Assembly (NCBI GenBank): GCA_008802785.1
Contig: VUYT01000005.1
Span: forward strand, 186,001-250,000
Length of the DNA stretch: 64,000 bases
Direction of reading: 5' to 3'
Origin: Symmetrospora coprosmae
Lineage: Eukaryota > Basidiomycota > Cystobasidiomycetes > Symmetrosporaceae
Each line of letters begins with the position of its first letter. Positions within the stretch are counted from its first letter, which is position 1. The notes under the pieces are model-generated. The model saw only the letters and a list, made by a program, of their open reading frames with translations, searched no databases and was not told the DNA's origin. This document shows positions 1 through 11,349 of the stretch, piece by piece. Made by a program: the position numbers and the translations under genes.

Positions 1-1
1 C

Positions 2-436
2 TCTGCCGGGCAGGGGACCTTTGCGGACTACGCCAAACGCAAATGCCCGCCTGCACAGTCGGAGCGAGACAACGAAGGTAGCAACAGCAGGAAGCGCAAT
101 CGACACGCCGAGAACAGTGGGCCCTACACAGGACAGCACGAAGGAAATACGGAGAGAAGTAGGACCAGCTCTTCGCTCTTCGCTCGACGGACAGAGAGCC
201 CGCAGAACAGCCTGGTGGTGGCCATGCAGGCAGCCAACACCTTCGGAGCCCTCAACCCAGAAAACGAAGACAAGAAGAACGTACGGATGGAGAATGCGGG
301 AGCCGGAATGGCACCTGACTCACGCAGAGTGCACGGTGGAGCGGCAGGCACAAACCGGAACACGCCTATCGTACTGACGGACGAGGAGGATGATCGCGCT
401 CCCAATGCCATCGTCATCAGCGATGATGAGCAGTAG
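2..436 (+). CDS. 3' end of an unknown protein with two SUMO-interaction-like motifs (partial, enters from left edge)
   Basis: One frame is open from the left edge to a TAG, giving 144 visible residues. No start or acceptor is needed inside the window, so this is the C-terminal part of a gene beginning upstream. The visible part is polar and looks disordered, rich in Ser, Arg and Asn, with a basic stretch SRKRNRH. The last 25 residues hold two short hydrophobic cores followed by acidic runs, PIVLTDEEDD and AIVISDDE, and the protein ends two residues later. This pattern matches the consensus of SUMO-interacting motifs in SUMO-targeted ligases, PML-body proteins and repair factors. The family cannot be named because the catalytic part lies outside the window. 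That this is coding is fairly likely; the SUMO role is inference. Confidence 0.6.
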   Translation, partial: SAGQGTFADYAKRKCPPAQSERDNEGSNSRKRNRHAENSGPYTGQHEGNTERSRTSSSLFARRTESPQNSLVVAMQAANTFGALNPENEDKKNVRMENAGAGMAPDSRRVHGGAAGTNRNTPIVLTDEEDDRAPNAIVISDDEQ

Positions 437-616
437 CAGAGAGAGCATAGCTGTGTCTAGAGAGGGTAGTAGTGCGAGGTCGCGCCCATATGCACAGTGC
501 AAGGCAATACGTCATCCGGTCGGAAGGTCCGTCTCCGCTCCTTGTGTCAGTTTGCCCCTTTACTTCTGGCCAAACAATTACCACTCGAGGTCGGGCTGCA
601 GAAGACTGGACACGAT

Positions 617-1854
617 ATGCTCAAACTCGCAGTGACCGGCGCGTCCGGGAGTGTCGGGACGGCAATCGTTGCGAGGGCGCTTCGAGACGGCCATCATGTC
701 CGAGCGATTGACACTGTTGCGCCCAAAGTTCGGCTGGAGGGCGAAGACGGTCGATATGATCCTATCCAGGCGGATCTTAGCGATTACGACAGGGTGCTCG
801 CAGTGCTGAGGGGTTGCGATGCTGTGCGTGTCTCCGCACGAGGGCCGACAGCGACCCGAGATATGGGGTCTGACGAAGATGACCGCTTACTCGGACATTA
901 GTGTTGTCATCGCAGGTCATCCATGGCGCCGCCATTCCGTCGCCCGGTGGTCATCCTGATCATATTGTGCACAATCTGTTCGTATACCGAGAGCCTGCAT
1001 CTCGATCTGCCCTTGCATCATCATCGCTAAGCTGAGCTCGCATCGCTTACATCACCAGGAACGTCACGCTCTCGTACAACGTGCTGCGAGCGTGCGCAGA
1101 GCTGGGCATCACGCGAGTCTGCCAGCTCAGCTCCATCAACGCCATCGGATCGGCCTACACGCCGTACAAGGTCGTCTGGGACTCCCTCCCGCTCGACGAG
1201 ACGTCGCCCGCACGCCCTGCGGATACGTATGCGCTGTCCAAGCTGTGAGCACCTTCCCGGCGTCTCCACGCATATGTCGTAGAGACAAAAGACCTGTTTC
1301 CGGTATTCGTCTGGCTCGTTGGGCAGCATCTGCGAGATCCAGGCAGACTCGCTCGTGCGCAGCTTCCCAACTTTGAGGATCGCGTCGATGCGCCTGCATC
1401 ACGCGCTCGATGGCCCTCAGGCCGTGACGGACGAAGACAGGCGTCAACCGCTAGAAGAACGCTGGGCGTGCCAGAGCGGGGCAAACGATCTTTGGGGCTG
1501 GGTGGTGAGTAGGGCACTGATGGCACGGAGGCTGTCTGCCAGAGTGCAGGACGATACTGATATGCCATCGCGCACGGAATGTAACAGAGCAAAGACGCAG
1601 TCGCGCAAGCCTGCCTCGCAAGCTTGACGCTGCCTGCCGACGAGGTCTTCGCGAGTCAGGCGCACGAGGTCTTCTACCTCGTTGCGCCGACGACGAAAGC
1701 GGACGGGGATGAGCGGGCTACATCGAGTGAGCTGGCCAGGCGGTGCTGTACCGAGTCGCGAATCAGGCCCGGGTGGTTTGAGCAGGGCGGAGCTCATCGA
1801 AGCTTCTACGACACGAGCAAGGCGGAAAGGCTGCTGGGCTGGGTGCACGCATGA
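617..1854 (+). CDS. NAD(P)-dependent epimerase/dehydratase (extended SDR), 299 aa
   Basis: Five exons: 617-823, 916-977, 1059-1244, 1327-1504 and 1588-1854. All junctions keep the frame and use GT-AG borders (donors GTGCGT, GTTCGT, GTGAGC, GTGAGT). The N-terminus carries the Rossmann nucleotide-binding motif GASGSVG at residues 7-13. An acidic residue at the end of beta-2 (AIDTVAP) suits NAD(H). The catalytic Tyr-Lys pair is in YALSK (about 147-151), followed by a helix typical of extended SDRs, and the C-terminus ends with a family-like DTSKAERLLGW block. The family oxidises, reduces or epimerises nucleotide sugars or related carbonyls in the cytosol. The length fits the NAD-dependent epimerase group, related to UDP-glucose 4-epimerase, but the substrate cannot be read from sequence. 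The start is the first ATG directly before the Rossmann strand. Confidence 0.85.
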
Positions 1855-4009
1855 AGGCAGGACCTGGGATGTCAGACTGTTCTTGTAGATCTCGCAGCAG
1901 CGCAGTATGTTGCAAGGCAGTGGAGCATAGCAGTAAGGTACAGGGCGCTGTAGGAGGATGCATGGACATATGCCCTACACTTGTATGCTCGGACCAGGCG
2001 ATGACCAGTGCGGCACAGGCGCATGCATCCGCCCTCGAACGCGTACGAGACGCCAACAGCGGAAGGCGATATCTGCAACAGCGAGAGATTGTCAGCATGT
2101 TGTCCACTTCCGTGAAGACCTCAAGCATGGTGTCGGAAGCGTGTGGTTCAGCAAAGCCTAGAGTATAATCTGGAGCCTCCCACGACCGTAACATCTCCGT
2201 GATCTCCCGCCCGAGCCACCGCACGCCCTTTCCGCCTCCCTGCATCCGCTCGACACCGACCGTCCTTCCCGCACAGCCGCCCTCGACCGACGCAGCCCAG
2301 ACACGCCCTCCATAACCGCGGCACGTCCGCACACGCGAGACGAGCAAAATGGCCCACCTCATCCATCCCCGACCGCACACTCCGCTTCCCTGCGTTACGC
2401 TCAGCAAGATACCACGCTGCAATGCAACGCGACTGTATCCGCTTTGCACCGTTCAGGGGAGCGTAGTGGCGAGCGAAGAACGAAGTGCGGAGGGTCTCTA
2501 CTCACTCGCGCTACCGAGCAGTTGAGCACGCGCGGAGAGCATGCTGAACTGCGCGAGCGACCGAAAGCGAAGGGGGAAGGATAGAGGTGAAGAGCAGAGG
2601 GAGACATAATCGGGCATGTGTGCGGTGAGGGATGAGAGCGGAAGACAAGCCGATGAGAGGGTAATGTCATAGAATGGATTAAAGAAGCAGTTTCATCGGA
2701 TGGTGGTGAGGAGAGGAAATGGTGCAGTGATGTGCACAACGAAGACGAAATCTGCTCACGCGTTCTCGAGACCTGGAAACCTGGCTGTTCTCGACGACCT
2801 GGGATTGCTAGTCTTTCTACAATAGAAGACTAGACAGGGTTGTCAGCACCTGCCTGTGTTTTGCACACAGTGCGATGTCAAGCGGGAGAGGGATGCGATG
2901 GTTTCAGACAAAAGGTAAGCTATGGTAAAGGGTCTTCAACATTACCTCCCTGTGTGGGAGAGGCTCTGCAGCAGAACTGTTGTGATCCGTAGATCGATAT
3001 ACTTTAACATCATTTGATTGGAGGGTGAGGAAGAGTGAGAGGGAGGAGGAGGGGTTGCGAGGCTGGGCAGGCGCTATCACTCACTCAGTCCATTCTTCCC
3101 CGGCTGGTCGGCAGGGATGGAAGAGAAGTGCTGTCTTAGGGACTCAAAGAGATGTCTAGATGCGGTTGACAGGACAGAGTCAGCGACTGATCACGAATGT
3201 CCGCAGCGCAGGGAGATGGAGAGCGGGGTGCGGGCGCCAAGAGGGGTTCAGTTGGTGATGCATGTTGTATGGTCAAGCATCCCTTCCCCCGCGGCGAGCT
3301 CGAGAAGAGCAGCGCGAGTTTGGATTGGAAAGTATGACGGTTTGTTTCGTGATAGCGGCAGTGAAGCCGGTTCATCAAGACAAGACAGCCGCGTGCCGCG
3401 AGGATAGCAGGATGATGGAGGTGAGGGCGAAGAGAGGGGGGAGCACTCACCAGTCGCACGAAGGGTCGCCAGGGACGAGAGGGAGCTTGCTCGATGTCAG
3501 CGTTCCAGACGGATGCACAGTAGTATCTGCAGACTGCATCTTGTCTCCAGCTCTGCCATGATTGCCATGTTTTCGCAGTGGGCGGTGGTCGTGCGAAGGC
3601 AACCCGAGTGTTGGCAAATTTGCGGGCCTCAAGTACGGCAGACTCCAGCCAGGGGCGGGCCATGCGGGCAGGCAGGAGAGCCAGAGGAGAGAGCAATGGA
3701 CGCGACACTGCACTGCACTGCACTGCACTGCACTGCCATACCAGGCTGAGTGCGACAGCCCAGTCATTCTCCTGCGCGTCCTGTACTAGTATTGCCCGCT
3801 CTTTGCTGCAATTGCACCTGCACCTGTGCATCTACGCCTCCCTCCCCCTCCCCCTCTCCCTGCTCTTCCCTCCGTCCGTCTCGCAATTGCAAGAGTGGGC
3901 CAGGTCAGCTCGATACCGACTCGCCCAACGAAGTGGCGCACCTGCACCGAGCAGCAGCAGTCAAAGTCAGCGGACGCCCTCAATCTACACTCGACAGGCA
4001 TCGCTCGCA
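1855..4009. other. Gene-poor interval of 2.15 kb
   Basis: No convincing gene lies here. Long frames exist on both strands, but their composition is Cys/Arg/Ser-rich and they have no recognisable domain. A short minus-strand frame ending near 3451 meets a good GTGAGT donor at 3450-3445, so a spliced minus-strand transcript is possible. The interval also holds the CACTG repeat at 3706-3735 and pyrimidine-rich leader sequence just before the SF1/BBP start codon. Confidence 0.5.
3706..3735. repeat. (CACTG)6 microsatellite
   Basis: Six perfect head-to-tail copies of CACTG, followed by one more C. The unit is five bases, so the array shifts frame in any reading. It lies in non-coding sequence about 280 bases upstream of the SF1/BBP start codon. 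Confidence 0.95.
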
Positions 4010-6019
4010 ATGTCGTGGAGAGGTGGGTCGTCACTGCACTCTGGGTGACTCCAAGCGCAGCCAGCAGGCTGGGCTGCCTGGGATTGAGAGGACAGACTGA
4101 CTCATTCGCCTGATATCCCATACCATCCCATCCCTCGCAGCCAACACGCAGAGATCCGGAGCGAACGATGCGCCGCTCGCTGGGGTGCGACGATGGGGCG
4201 GCGGCGGAGGAGGAGGAGGACCCGGCGGACCTCCTGGTCCAGGCGGCTACGACCCATACCAGCAGCAACAGCAGCACCAGCAGTACGGCGGGTACTCGGA
4301 CCGTGGAGCGCCGCCTTCGTCGTATGGGCCTCCAGGCTCGAGCGGTCCTCCCCCGCCTTCATCGTATGGACAGCAGCAGCAGCAGGAACTGGCACCACCC
4401 CCGGGAGCAGACGCACCCCGAAAGCGAAAGTCTCGATGGGGCGACGAGAACGACAAAGTGCAGGTCGCAGGGATGCCGACGGCCATCAGCGGGCAGCTGC
4501 AGGGGCGCGATCTAGAGAACTACGCCAACCACGTCCGGCTCGAGGAGATCTCGCGCAAGCTGCGCAGCGGCGAGGTCGTGCCCCCGGAGCGAGAGCGCAG
4601 CCCGTCGCCCCCGCCCACGTACGACCACCAGGGTCGCCGAACAAACACGCGCGAGATCAGGTACAGGAAGAAGCTCGAGGACGAGCGGAACCGCCTCGTC
4701 GAGCGCGCCATCCGCTCCGACCCAAACTACAAGCCGCCCAACGAGTACATTGCCAGCAAGCGGCAGATGGGCAGACCCTCGGAGAAGATCTACATTCCCG
4801 TCAAGGAGTTTCCAGAGATCAAGTGGATCGGTCTCATCCTTGGGCCCCGAGGCAACTCGCTCAAGAACATGGAGAGGGACACGGGCGCCAAAATCGTCAT
4901 CAGGGGCAAAGGAAGCACCAAGGAAGGGAAACAGAGCTTTGGCACTCGGTCGGCAGATGAGGAGGACGAGCTGCACTGCAATGTCACTGCAGACAGCCAG
5001 GACAAGGTCGATGCGTGCGTCAAGCTCATCAACAAGGTCATCGCGACGGTGAGTGCGAGTGTCTTGAGGTCGCTTGTTTCATAGAGGCAGTGCGCTTACA
5101 TAGTCCATCCGTTTTCATTCGCAGGCCGCGTCTACGCCTGACGAGCAGAACGACCACAAGCGCATGCAATTGCGCGAGCTGGCCATGCTGAACGGAACGC
5201 TGCGAGACGACGAGAACCAGCCATGCCAGAACTGCGGGAAAGTCGGACACCGCAAGTACGACTGCCCGGAGGAGCGCAACTTCACCGCCAACGTCATCTG
5301 CCGCAACTGTGGTGGGATGGGCCACATGGCGCGCGACTGCATTGCGCACCGACAGGGCCGACCGGGCTTTGCTGGCTCCCCGGGCATGGGCGGGCCCGGT
5401 GGACCGGGAGGAATGACGCAGGCGTTCGACTCGGAGTACTCGGCCCTCATGGCCGAGCTGGGCGAAGGGCCCGGCATCAACCCGAATGTCGAGAAGGGAG
5501 CAGAGGGCGCCGCGAACGGTGGAGGACCGGGAGGACCAGGAGGCGAGCGACCAGTTCCGCCCTGGAGGATTCCGAGCAATTGGTGCGTCTTGCATAAACT
5601 TTCTCACGTCCTTGCACTCGACTGAAAAGCGTCCCTTACTCTCTCGACCCCTCACTCTTGAAAACCGCAGGCACCCGCCTCAGCCGCCTCAGATGCGTCC
5701 GCAGGGCCGAGATGGCGGATACGGTGGTCCTCCAGGCTTTGGCGGACCGCGTCCCGGGTTCAACGGCCCGCCTGGGCAGTATGGGCAGCAACAGGGGTAC
5801 CCGCCTCAGGGCCCGCCCCAGCAGTACGGCGGGTATGGCGGGTACCAGCAGCCGCCTCCGGCTCAGGGAGGGTACGGAGGGTATGGGGGCTACGATCCAG
5901 CTCCGCCTGCGGCCGCGGCTGCACCGGCCGGGTACGACTACAGCGCAAGCTACTACGGAGGCGCGCAGCAGCAGCAGCCGCCAGCGGGCTACGGAGGCTA
6001 TCAGGGCGTGGCTGCGTAA
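4010..6019 (+). CDS. MSL5: Branchpoint-bridging protein / splicing factor 1 (BBP, Msl5), 575 aa
   Basis: Four exons: 4010-4022 (13 nt), 4141-5048, 5125-5582 and 5671-6019. BBP binds the intron branch site during early spliceosome assembly, bridging U2AF and the U1-bound 5' site in the nucleus. Visible parts in order: a Gly/Gln/Pro-rich N-terminus; a basic KRKSRW motif near residue 100 that matches the U2AF65-binding (UHM-ligand) motif; a helical SF1 segment (about 170-205); a KH domain (about 215-305) with the LGPRGN loop typical of KH-QUA2 proteins; and two CCHC zinc knuckles ([14 protein letters not shown] near 341, [14 protein letters not shown] near 366). The tail is rich in Pro, Gly, Tyr and Gln. 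The first exon encodes only MSWR plus one base, and joining it restores a plausible N-terminus. The domain order is diagnostic for the family. Confidence 0.95.
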
Positions 6020-6433
6020 GAAGCAGCAGCCAACTGAGACGAAAAGCATAGCAAAAAGACACGTCAAGCTTTCAGCTTATGGACTGGCGCGCGGATTCTT
6101 GGTGTATGCACCCTCAGTGTACGAGTAGATACTGACAGACCTGGCTGCAAGTGAATATCGTGAATCGCGAGGAGTGGGAGGAGGCAGCAGCTGTCTGTGT
6201 ATGCCTTCTGCTTGCATTGTCTGGCGTCCTCTCCCTCGACGCGTCTTTGCCACCGGCTGCAGGCAAGGGAGACCGTAAACAAGCTGGCTCTGAGGCTGAG
6301 AAGAAGGACAACTGCAGGGAGAGCAACAGCGGAAGGGGGAATCAAGCAGAGCAGAGCAGAAGGAGAAGGAGAAGGACGCGCCAGAGGAGAGCCGTCTGCC
6401 ACTTGCGCAGCGCCCCGTGAGGAGGCAGGCACC

Positions 6434-9400
6434 ATGAGAATCGAAGAGCTCATCCTCGACGGCTTCAAGTCGTACCGTGAGCGATGGCGATGACACTGCA
6501 ACAGCAGCAGCAGCAGCAGCAGCAGCAAGGAGGGCTCACGGCAGGTGCTGATGTACACTGCATATCTCATCTCTCGCAGCCGTTCGCACTAGCATCTCAG
6601 GCTGGGACAAGAGCTTCAACGCCATGTGAGTGACGACAGACAGCCCGATGGCAGCACCAGGTCGACGCGTCGGGGCCTGAAGCTGGGGGGAACCGCTGAG
6701 ACTGACTCACACGCGTACACTTCCACAGCACTGGACTCGTGCGTCTTTTGTCGAGCCTCGACTGCTCCTCTGCACCGCGCTGACGGCAGTTGCGACTGAC
6801 ATTGTCTCCCCGCGACACCCACGGATCCGACAGAATGGATCCGGCAAGTCCAACATCCTCGATGCCATCTGCTTCGTGCTCGGCATTACGAACCTCCAGG
6901 CGGTGAGGCAGGCTCATCACCAGGGGCGCGGACACACTCTGACGCGTCCCATGTCTTTGCCTTCCGATTCAGGTGCGGGCGGCCAACCTGCAGGACCTCA
7001 TCTACAAGCGTGGGCAGGCAGGCATCACGAAAGCCTCTGTGACGATCGTCTTTGACAACTCTGACCGGGAGAAGGCGCCCGTCGGGTTTGAGACCTACAA
7101 GCAGGTGACGGTGACGCGCCAGGTGGCCATGGGGGGCATCTCCAAGTACCTCATCTGCGGGCACCGCGCCACGCAACAGGCCGTGCAGAACCTGTTCCAG
7201 TCGGTCCAGCTCAACATCAACAACCCGAACTTCCTCATTATGCAGGGCAAGATCACCAAAGTCCTCAACATGAAGCCGGCGGAAATCCTGGGCATGATTG
7301 AGGAGGCGGCGGGGACGTCAATGTTTGAGGACAAGAAGGACAAGGCGAAGAAGACGATGGACAAGAAGGAGAAGAAGATGCAGGAGATCCAGTCGCTCCT
7401 CAAGGACGAGATCACGCCAAAGCTCAACCGCCTCCGCGAGGAGAAGCGCACCTTCCTCGACTACCAGAAGGCGCAGTCCGAGTTTGAGCGCCTCTCCCGG
7501 CTTGTCATTGCGCACGAGTGGCTGGCGTTGCATCGTCGCAGCGACAAGACAAGGGAGGACATCCAGGTCAAGCACGACGCCATCAAAGCGGGCAAGCTTG
7601 CGGTCAAGCGGATCGAGGACGAGCTCAAGCGGATCGAGAAGGATGGAGAGGAGATCAAGGCACGGCGGGACAAGGAGATGGCCAAGGGTGGCAAGATCCA
7701 AACACTCGAGAACAAGGTGAAGGAACTGGCAAAGGAGCTTGCAAAGACCCGGACGCAGCTGGATCTCCGAAAGCAGACGATCGCGGACGAGGAGAAGCGG
7801 GTAGCGGAGCTCGAGCAGGCCGCGAAAGACGTGAGTCGTTTGCCTGAGCTACATTCCACGTACGAGACTAATACGTTTCCTTGTTCCGCCACTACAGCTA
7901 GAGACGCAGAAAGAGGCAAAGAAGGCATCGACCGCAGCCATCTCGGACAAGTTCGCAGGACTCAAGACGAGCTACGACACATCGTCTGATGTGCTCAAGC
8001 AGACCGAGTCGCTCCTACAAACGCTCATCACCGGACTCTCCTCGTCCAACAACGAAGCCGAGAACGTGTCTTCCGGGTACATGGGCCAGATCGCGCAGGC
8101 GCGCAACAAAGCGTCGACGAGCGCGACCGAGGCTGCAAACGCTAAAGCCCGCATCGACCATCTCACCCGTGACCTGAAGGAGAAAGAGCCGCGTGCCAAG
8201 CAGGCAAAGAACGAGGATACGGGCCTGCTGAAGGAACTGGACAAGGCGAGGGATCTCGTCACGCGCTTGACGCAGGAGATCGCCGGGCTTGACTGGGACG
8301 AGGGCAGGGAGGAGGCATTGCGGACGAAGAAGGAACAGGCGGGGCGTGCCACGCGAGGGCTGCTCGAGAAGAAGGACCAGCTCAAGTCCAGGCTCGCCAG
8401 TCTCGACTTCAACTATACCTCGCCCAGTCGCGATTTCGACAGATCGAAAGTCAAAGGCCTCATTGCCACCCTGATCAGTGTTCGTCCTGAAGACTACAAG
8501 TACTCGACTGCTCTGGAAGTCTGCGCTGGAGGCAGGCTGTACAATGTGAGTTGCCTCGGCTTGTGTTGATGGATCGCGGCTGACGCGACACGCGCCGTCC
8601 TGCTGCAGGTTGTAGTCGAGAATGAAAAGGTCGGATCTCAACTGCTGGAGAACGGTAGATTGACGAAGCGGGTCACCATGATTCCGCTGAATCAGATCCA
8701 GGCCTTCACAGCCTCGGCGGAGGTGAGTCTGTCGTGCTGAAATCGTGCCTAAGGCTGCAAAACCTGACATGCTTGCTGGAACTTACAGAAAATCGCCACG
8801 GCCAAGCGGATATCCGGCAACTCGGCAGATCTGGCCTTGTCGCTGGTCGGGTATTCGGAAGACGTCTCGAAGGCGATGGAGTATGTCTTCGGGAACGTTC
8901 TCATCTGCCCCACGGCGGAAGCCGCCAAGGCCGTCACATTCAACAAGGACATCCGAATGAAGTCCGTCACGCTCGAAGGGGATGTGTACGACCCTTCCGG
9001 AACTCTGAGCGGCGGGAGCAAGCCGACTACTTCCGGCGTGCTCATCAAAGTGCAGGAGCTAAAGGCCGTCGAGGACGAACTGGCCAGCGCCCGAGAGCTC
9101 CTCGACACGGCAGAAAGGGAATGGGAGACGGTCAGGACCCGCATGGAGCGGTGGAAGGAGGCTAAGCGTAACTTGGACCTGAAGAGCCACGAGGTGACCC
9201 TGCTGGAGCAACGAGTGAACGAGAGTAATGCCACAAAGGTGAGGCCGGCCCGCTTGTCTCCGTAAAGTATTTTCTGAAGCACGCTTCGGCTGATGCACCT
9301 CGAGCACACCCGCAGATCATCGCGGAGGTCGAGTCGATCCGAGAGCAGCTGACAGCGCTTCAGGAAAGCATTGCTACGCACAAGCTGGCGCAGAAGGAGG

Positions 9401-10848
9401 CTGAGGCAGAGTGCAAACGGTTGGAGAAGGAGATGGATGAATTCAAGAACAACCGCGAAGGAAAGCTGGACGAGCTCAAGAGGGACATCGCGAAGAAGCG
9501 CGCAAACCTGACCAAGCAGACGACGGCGGTCAAGGCGATGCAGAGAGAAGTGCAGACGTCCGAGCTCGAACTCGAGCAGATGGGTGTCGACATCGAGACG
9601 AGCCGTGGCGAGATTGTTGAAGCCAAGAAGACGGTCGAGAAGAGTACCCGGGAGCTCGGAAAGCTAGAACAGGGGATCAAGCAGACGCAGTCTGAACACG
9701 ATGAGGCCGAGGCTCAGCTGCGTGACGAGGCGAAGCAGCTCTCTGCCTTCACCCGCGAGCTGGACGAGCTCGACAACGTGCGGAAACGCAAAGAGACCGA
9801 AATGGCGAATCTCGACGTCGAGGAGAAGCGCATCGCACACGACATCGAGAAGCTCGCATCAGAGTCCAAGAAGGTCGAGCAGTCGGTCAAGAATCTCGAG
9901 AACAAGTACACCTGGATAGCGGACGAGTCGGCCTCTTTCGGCCAGCCCGGGAGCAGCTATGACTTCTCAAAGCACGACATGGCTGCAGCCAGGGAGAAGT
10001 GCAATGAGCTCAGCGAGCGGCAGCAGGGGCGCAGCAAGAAGATCAATCCCAAGGTCATGGCCATGATTGATCAGGTCGAGAAACAGGAGAAGGAGCTCGT
10101 CAAGATGTACTCGCAAGTCGAAAAGGACAAAGTCAAGATTGAGCAAACGATCGACAAGCTCGACAACTACAAGAAGACGGCGCTCACGCAGACGTGGGAG
10201 AAGGTCAATGGCGACTTTGGCGCCATCTTTGGCGATCTCCTTCCAGGCAATTTCTCCAAGTTGCAGCCCCCTGACGGGATGGACATTACACAAGGCCTCG
10301 AGGTCAAGGTCCGGCTGGGCTCAGTATGGAAGCAGTCCTTGACGGAACTGTCCGGCGGGCAGAGGTGTGTGCTTGTCCCTTTATCGATGGTGTACCAAGC
10401 TGACGCGGAGATGCCGCTCTCAGATCTCTCATCGCCCTTTCGCTCATCATGTCGCTCCTCCAATTCAAGCCAGCACCAATGTACATCTTGGACGAGGTCG
10501 ACTCTGCGCTCGATCTTTCGCACACGCAGCACATCGGGCACCTCTTCCGGACCCGGTTCCACGGCTCGCAATTCATTGTCGTCTCGCTCAAGGAAGGGCT
10601 CTTCACCAATGCAAACGTCCTGTTCCGGACGCGCTTCCGCGACGGGACGTCCATCTGGTGCGTGATGTACCCGTTCGTAGGGGAGCTTGAGCCATCTAAT
10701 CTGATTCATGTCCCTTCCTGTTAGCGAACGGACGGCGCAACGCACTACGAATGCCGCGACAGCCGACCTTTACAAGGATACTGCGGCCGCATCAGCTACC
10801 ACCACACGGCCTGCAGGCGCCAGAGGTCGTACTGCAGCAGTGCACTAG
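6434..10848 (+). CDS. SMC2: Condensin ATPase subunit SMC2 (Cut14-type), 1,214 aa
   Basis: Eleven exons: 6434-6476, 6580-6625, 6729-6738 (10 nt), 6834-6902, 6973-7830, 7898-8545, 8609-8722, 8789-9238, 9316-10364, 10424-10657 and 10725-10848. SMC2 pairs with SMC4 in condensin and drives mitotic chromosome compaction. The protein opens with [14 protein letters not shown], nearly invariant in SMC2. The Walker A box GLNGSGKSN (about 31-39) is assembled from exons 3 and 4. Two long Lys/Glu-rich coiled coils flank a hinge at about 515-680. The ABC signature LSGGQR lies near 1090, split by an intron, and Walker [13 protein letters not shown] lies near 1115. The length is normal for the family. The 10-nt exon supplies part of the ATP-binding loop, so skipping it would destroy the ATPase. 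A (CAG)8 tract lies in intron 1. Confidence 0.97.
6502..6526. repeat. (CAG)8 trinucleotide tract in SMC2 intron 1
   Basis: Eight CAG units in a row lie within the first intron of SMC2, between the donor at 6477 and the acceptor ending at 6579. Each unit contains an AG, yet the acceptor that restores the reading frame lies about 50 bases further downstream. Confidence 0.9.
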
Positions 10849-11349
10849 CTTGCAGGAATCTTGCATCGCTTCTTCCTTCGTTCTTTCTCTCCGCCTCGCT
10901 CGCCTCGCTCGCCCTGTACTGCGGGTGATGGCCCACCTTGGCGTGTATGCATGCGATAGTATATTCGTAGGATCATGATGTTGAGGAGTTTGTAAGACCA
11001 GTCCTTGTGACCGAACTGCGCTCGAGATACAGGCCCATGACGCGCTCCTTCGCGGTGCCTCCTGAGCCCTTCCCCTATTTTCGCGCGAGCTGGCCTTGGA
11101 TGCCGGCAGATGTGCAGGTGGAGGTGGAGGAGGCCCCTTCCCTGTCTGGCTCGTAGCGATATACGGTGCAACATCGGCAGCAACAACATTCGCGTTTCTC
11201 TGCTTCTAGTCGTCGCGTCTTCTGTCGATCCACCGCATCAACAGGGGCATCCCACTACAGCCCCGCAGTGCTCGCTCGCTCTCCCCCGACCGCATCGACT
11301 CAGGCACCAGAGACGCAACACTCCACCGTCTGGCGCATAGGACACAGTT
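10849..11349. other. Intergenic region SMC2-VPS29, no gene seen
   Basis: About 500 bases between two plus-strand genes. It should hold the SMC2 3' UTR and the VPS29 promoter. It includes a T/C-rich patch around 10870-10920 and no frame with a recognisable product. Confidence 0.5.

Noticed and set aside
1763-2449. 228-codon minus-strand frame
   Set aside because: It overlaps the end of the epimerase gene. Its composition is Cys/Arg-rich with no motif, and no splice pattern supports it.
3136-3831. 231-codon minus-strand frame across the CACTG repeat
   Set aside because: The repeat is read as Cys-Ser-Ala-Val-Gln units and the rest has no domain. As a single long protein it is unlikely; only the shorter spliced possibility was kept as a finding.
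4193-4960. 255-codon frame inside the SF1/BBP gene
   Set aside because: It is an Arg-rich shadow in another frame of the same GC-rich exon; the KH domain lies in the other frame.
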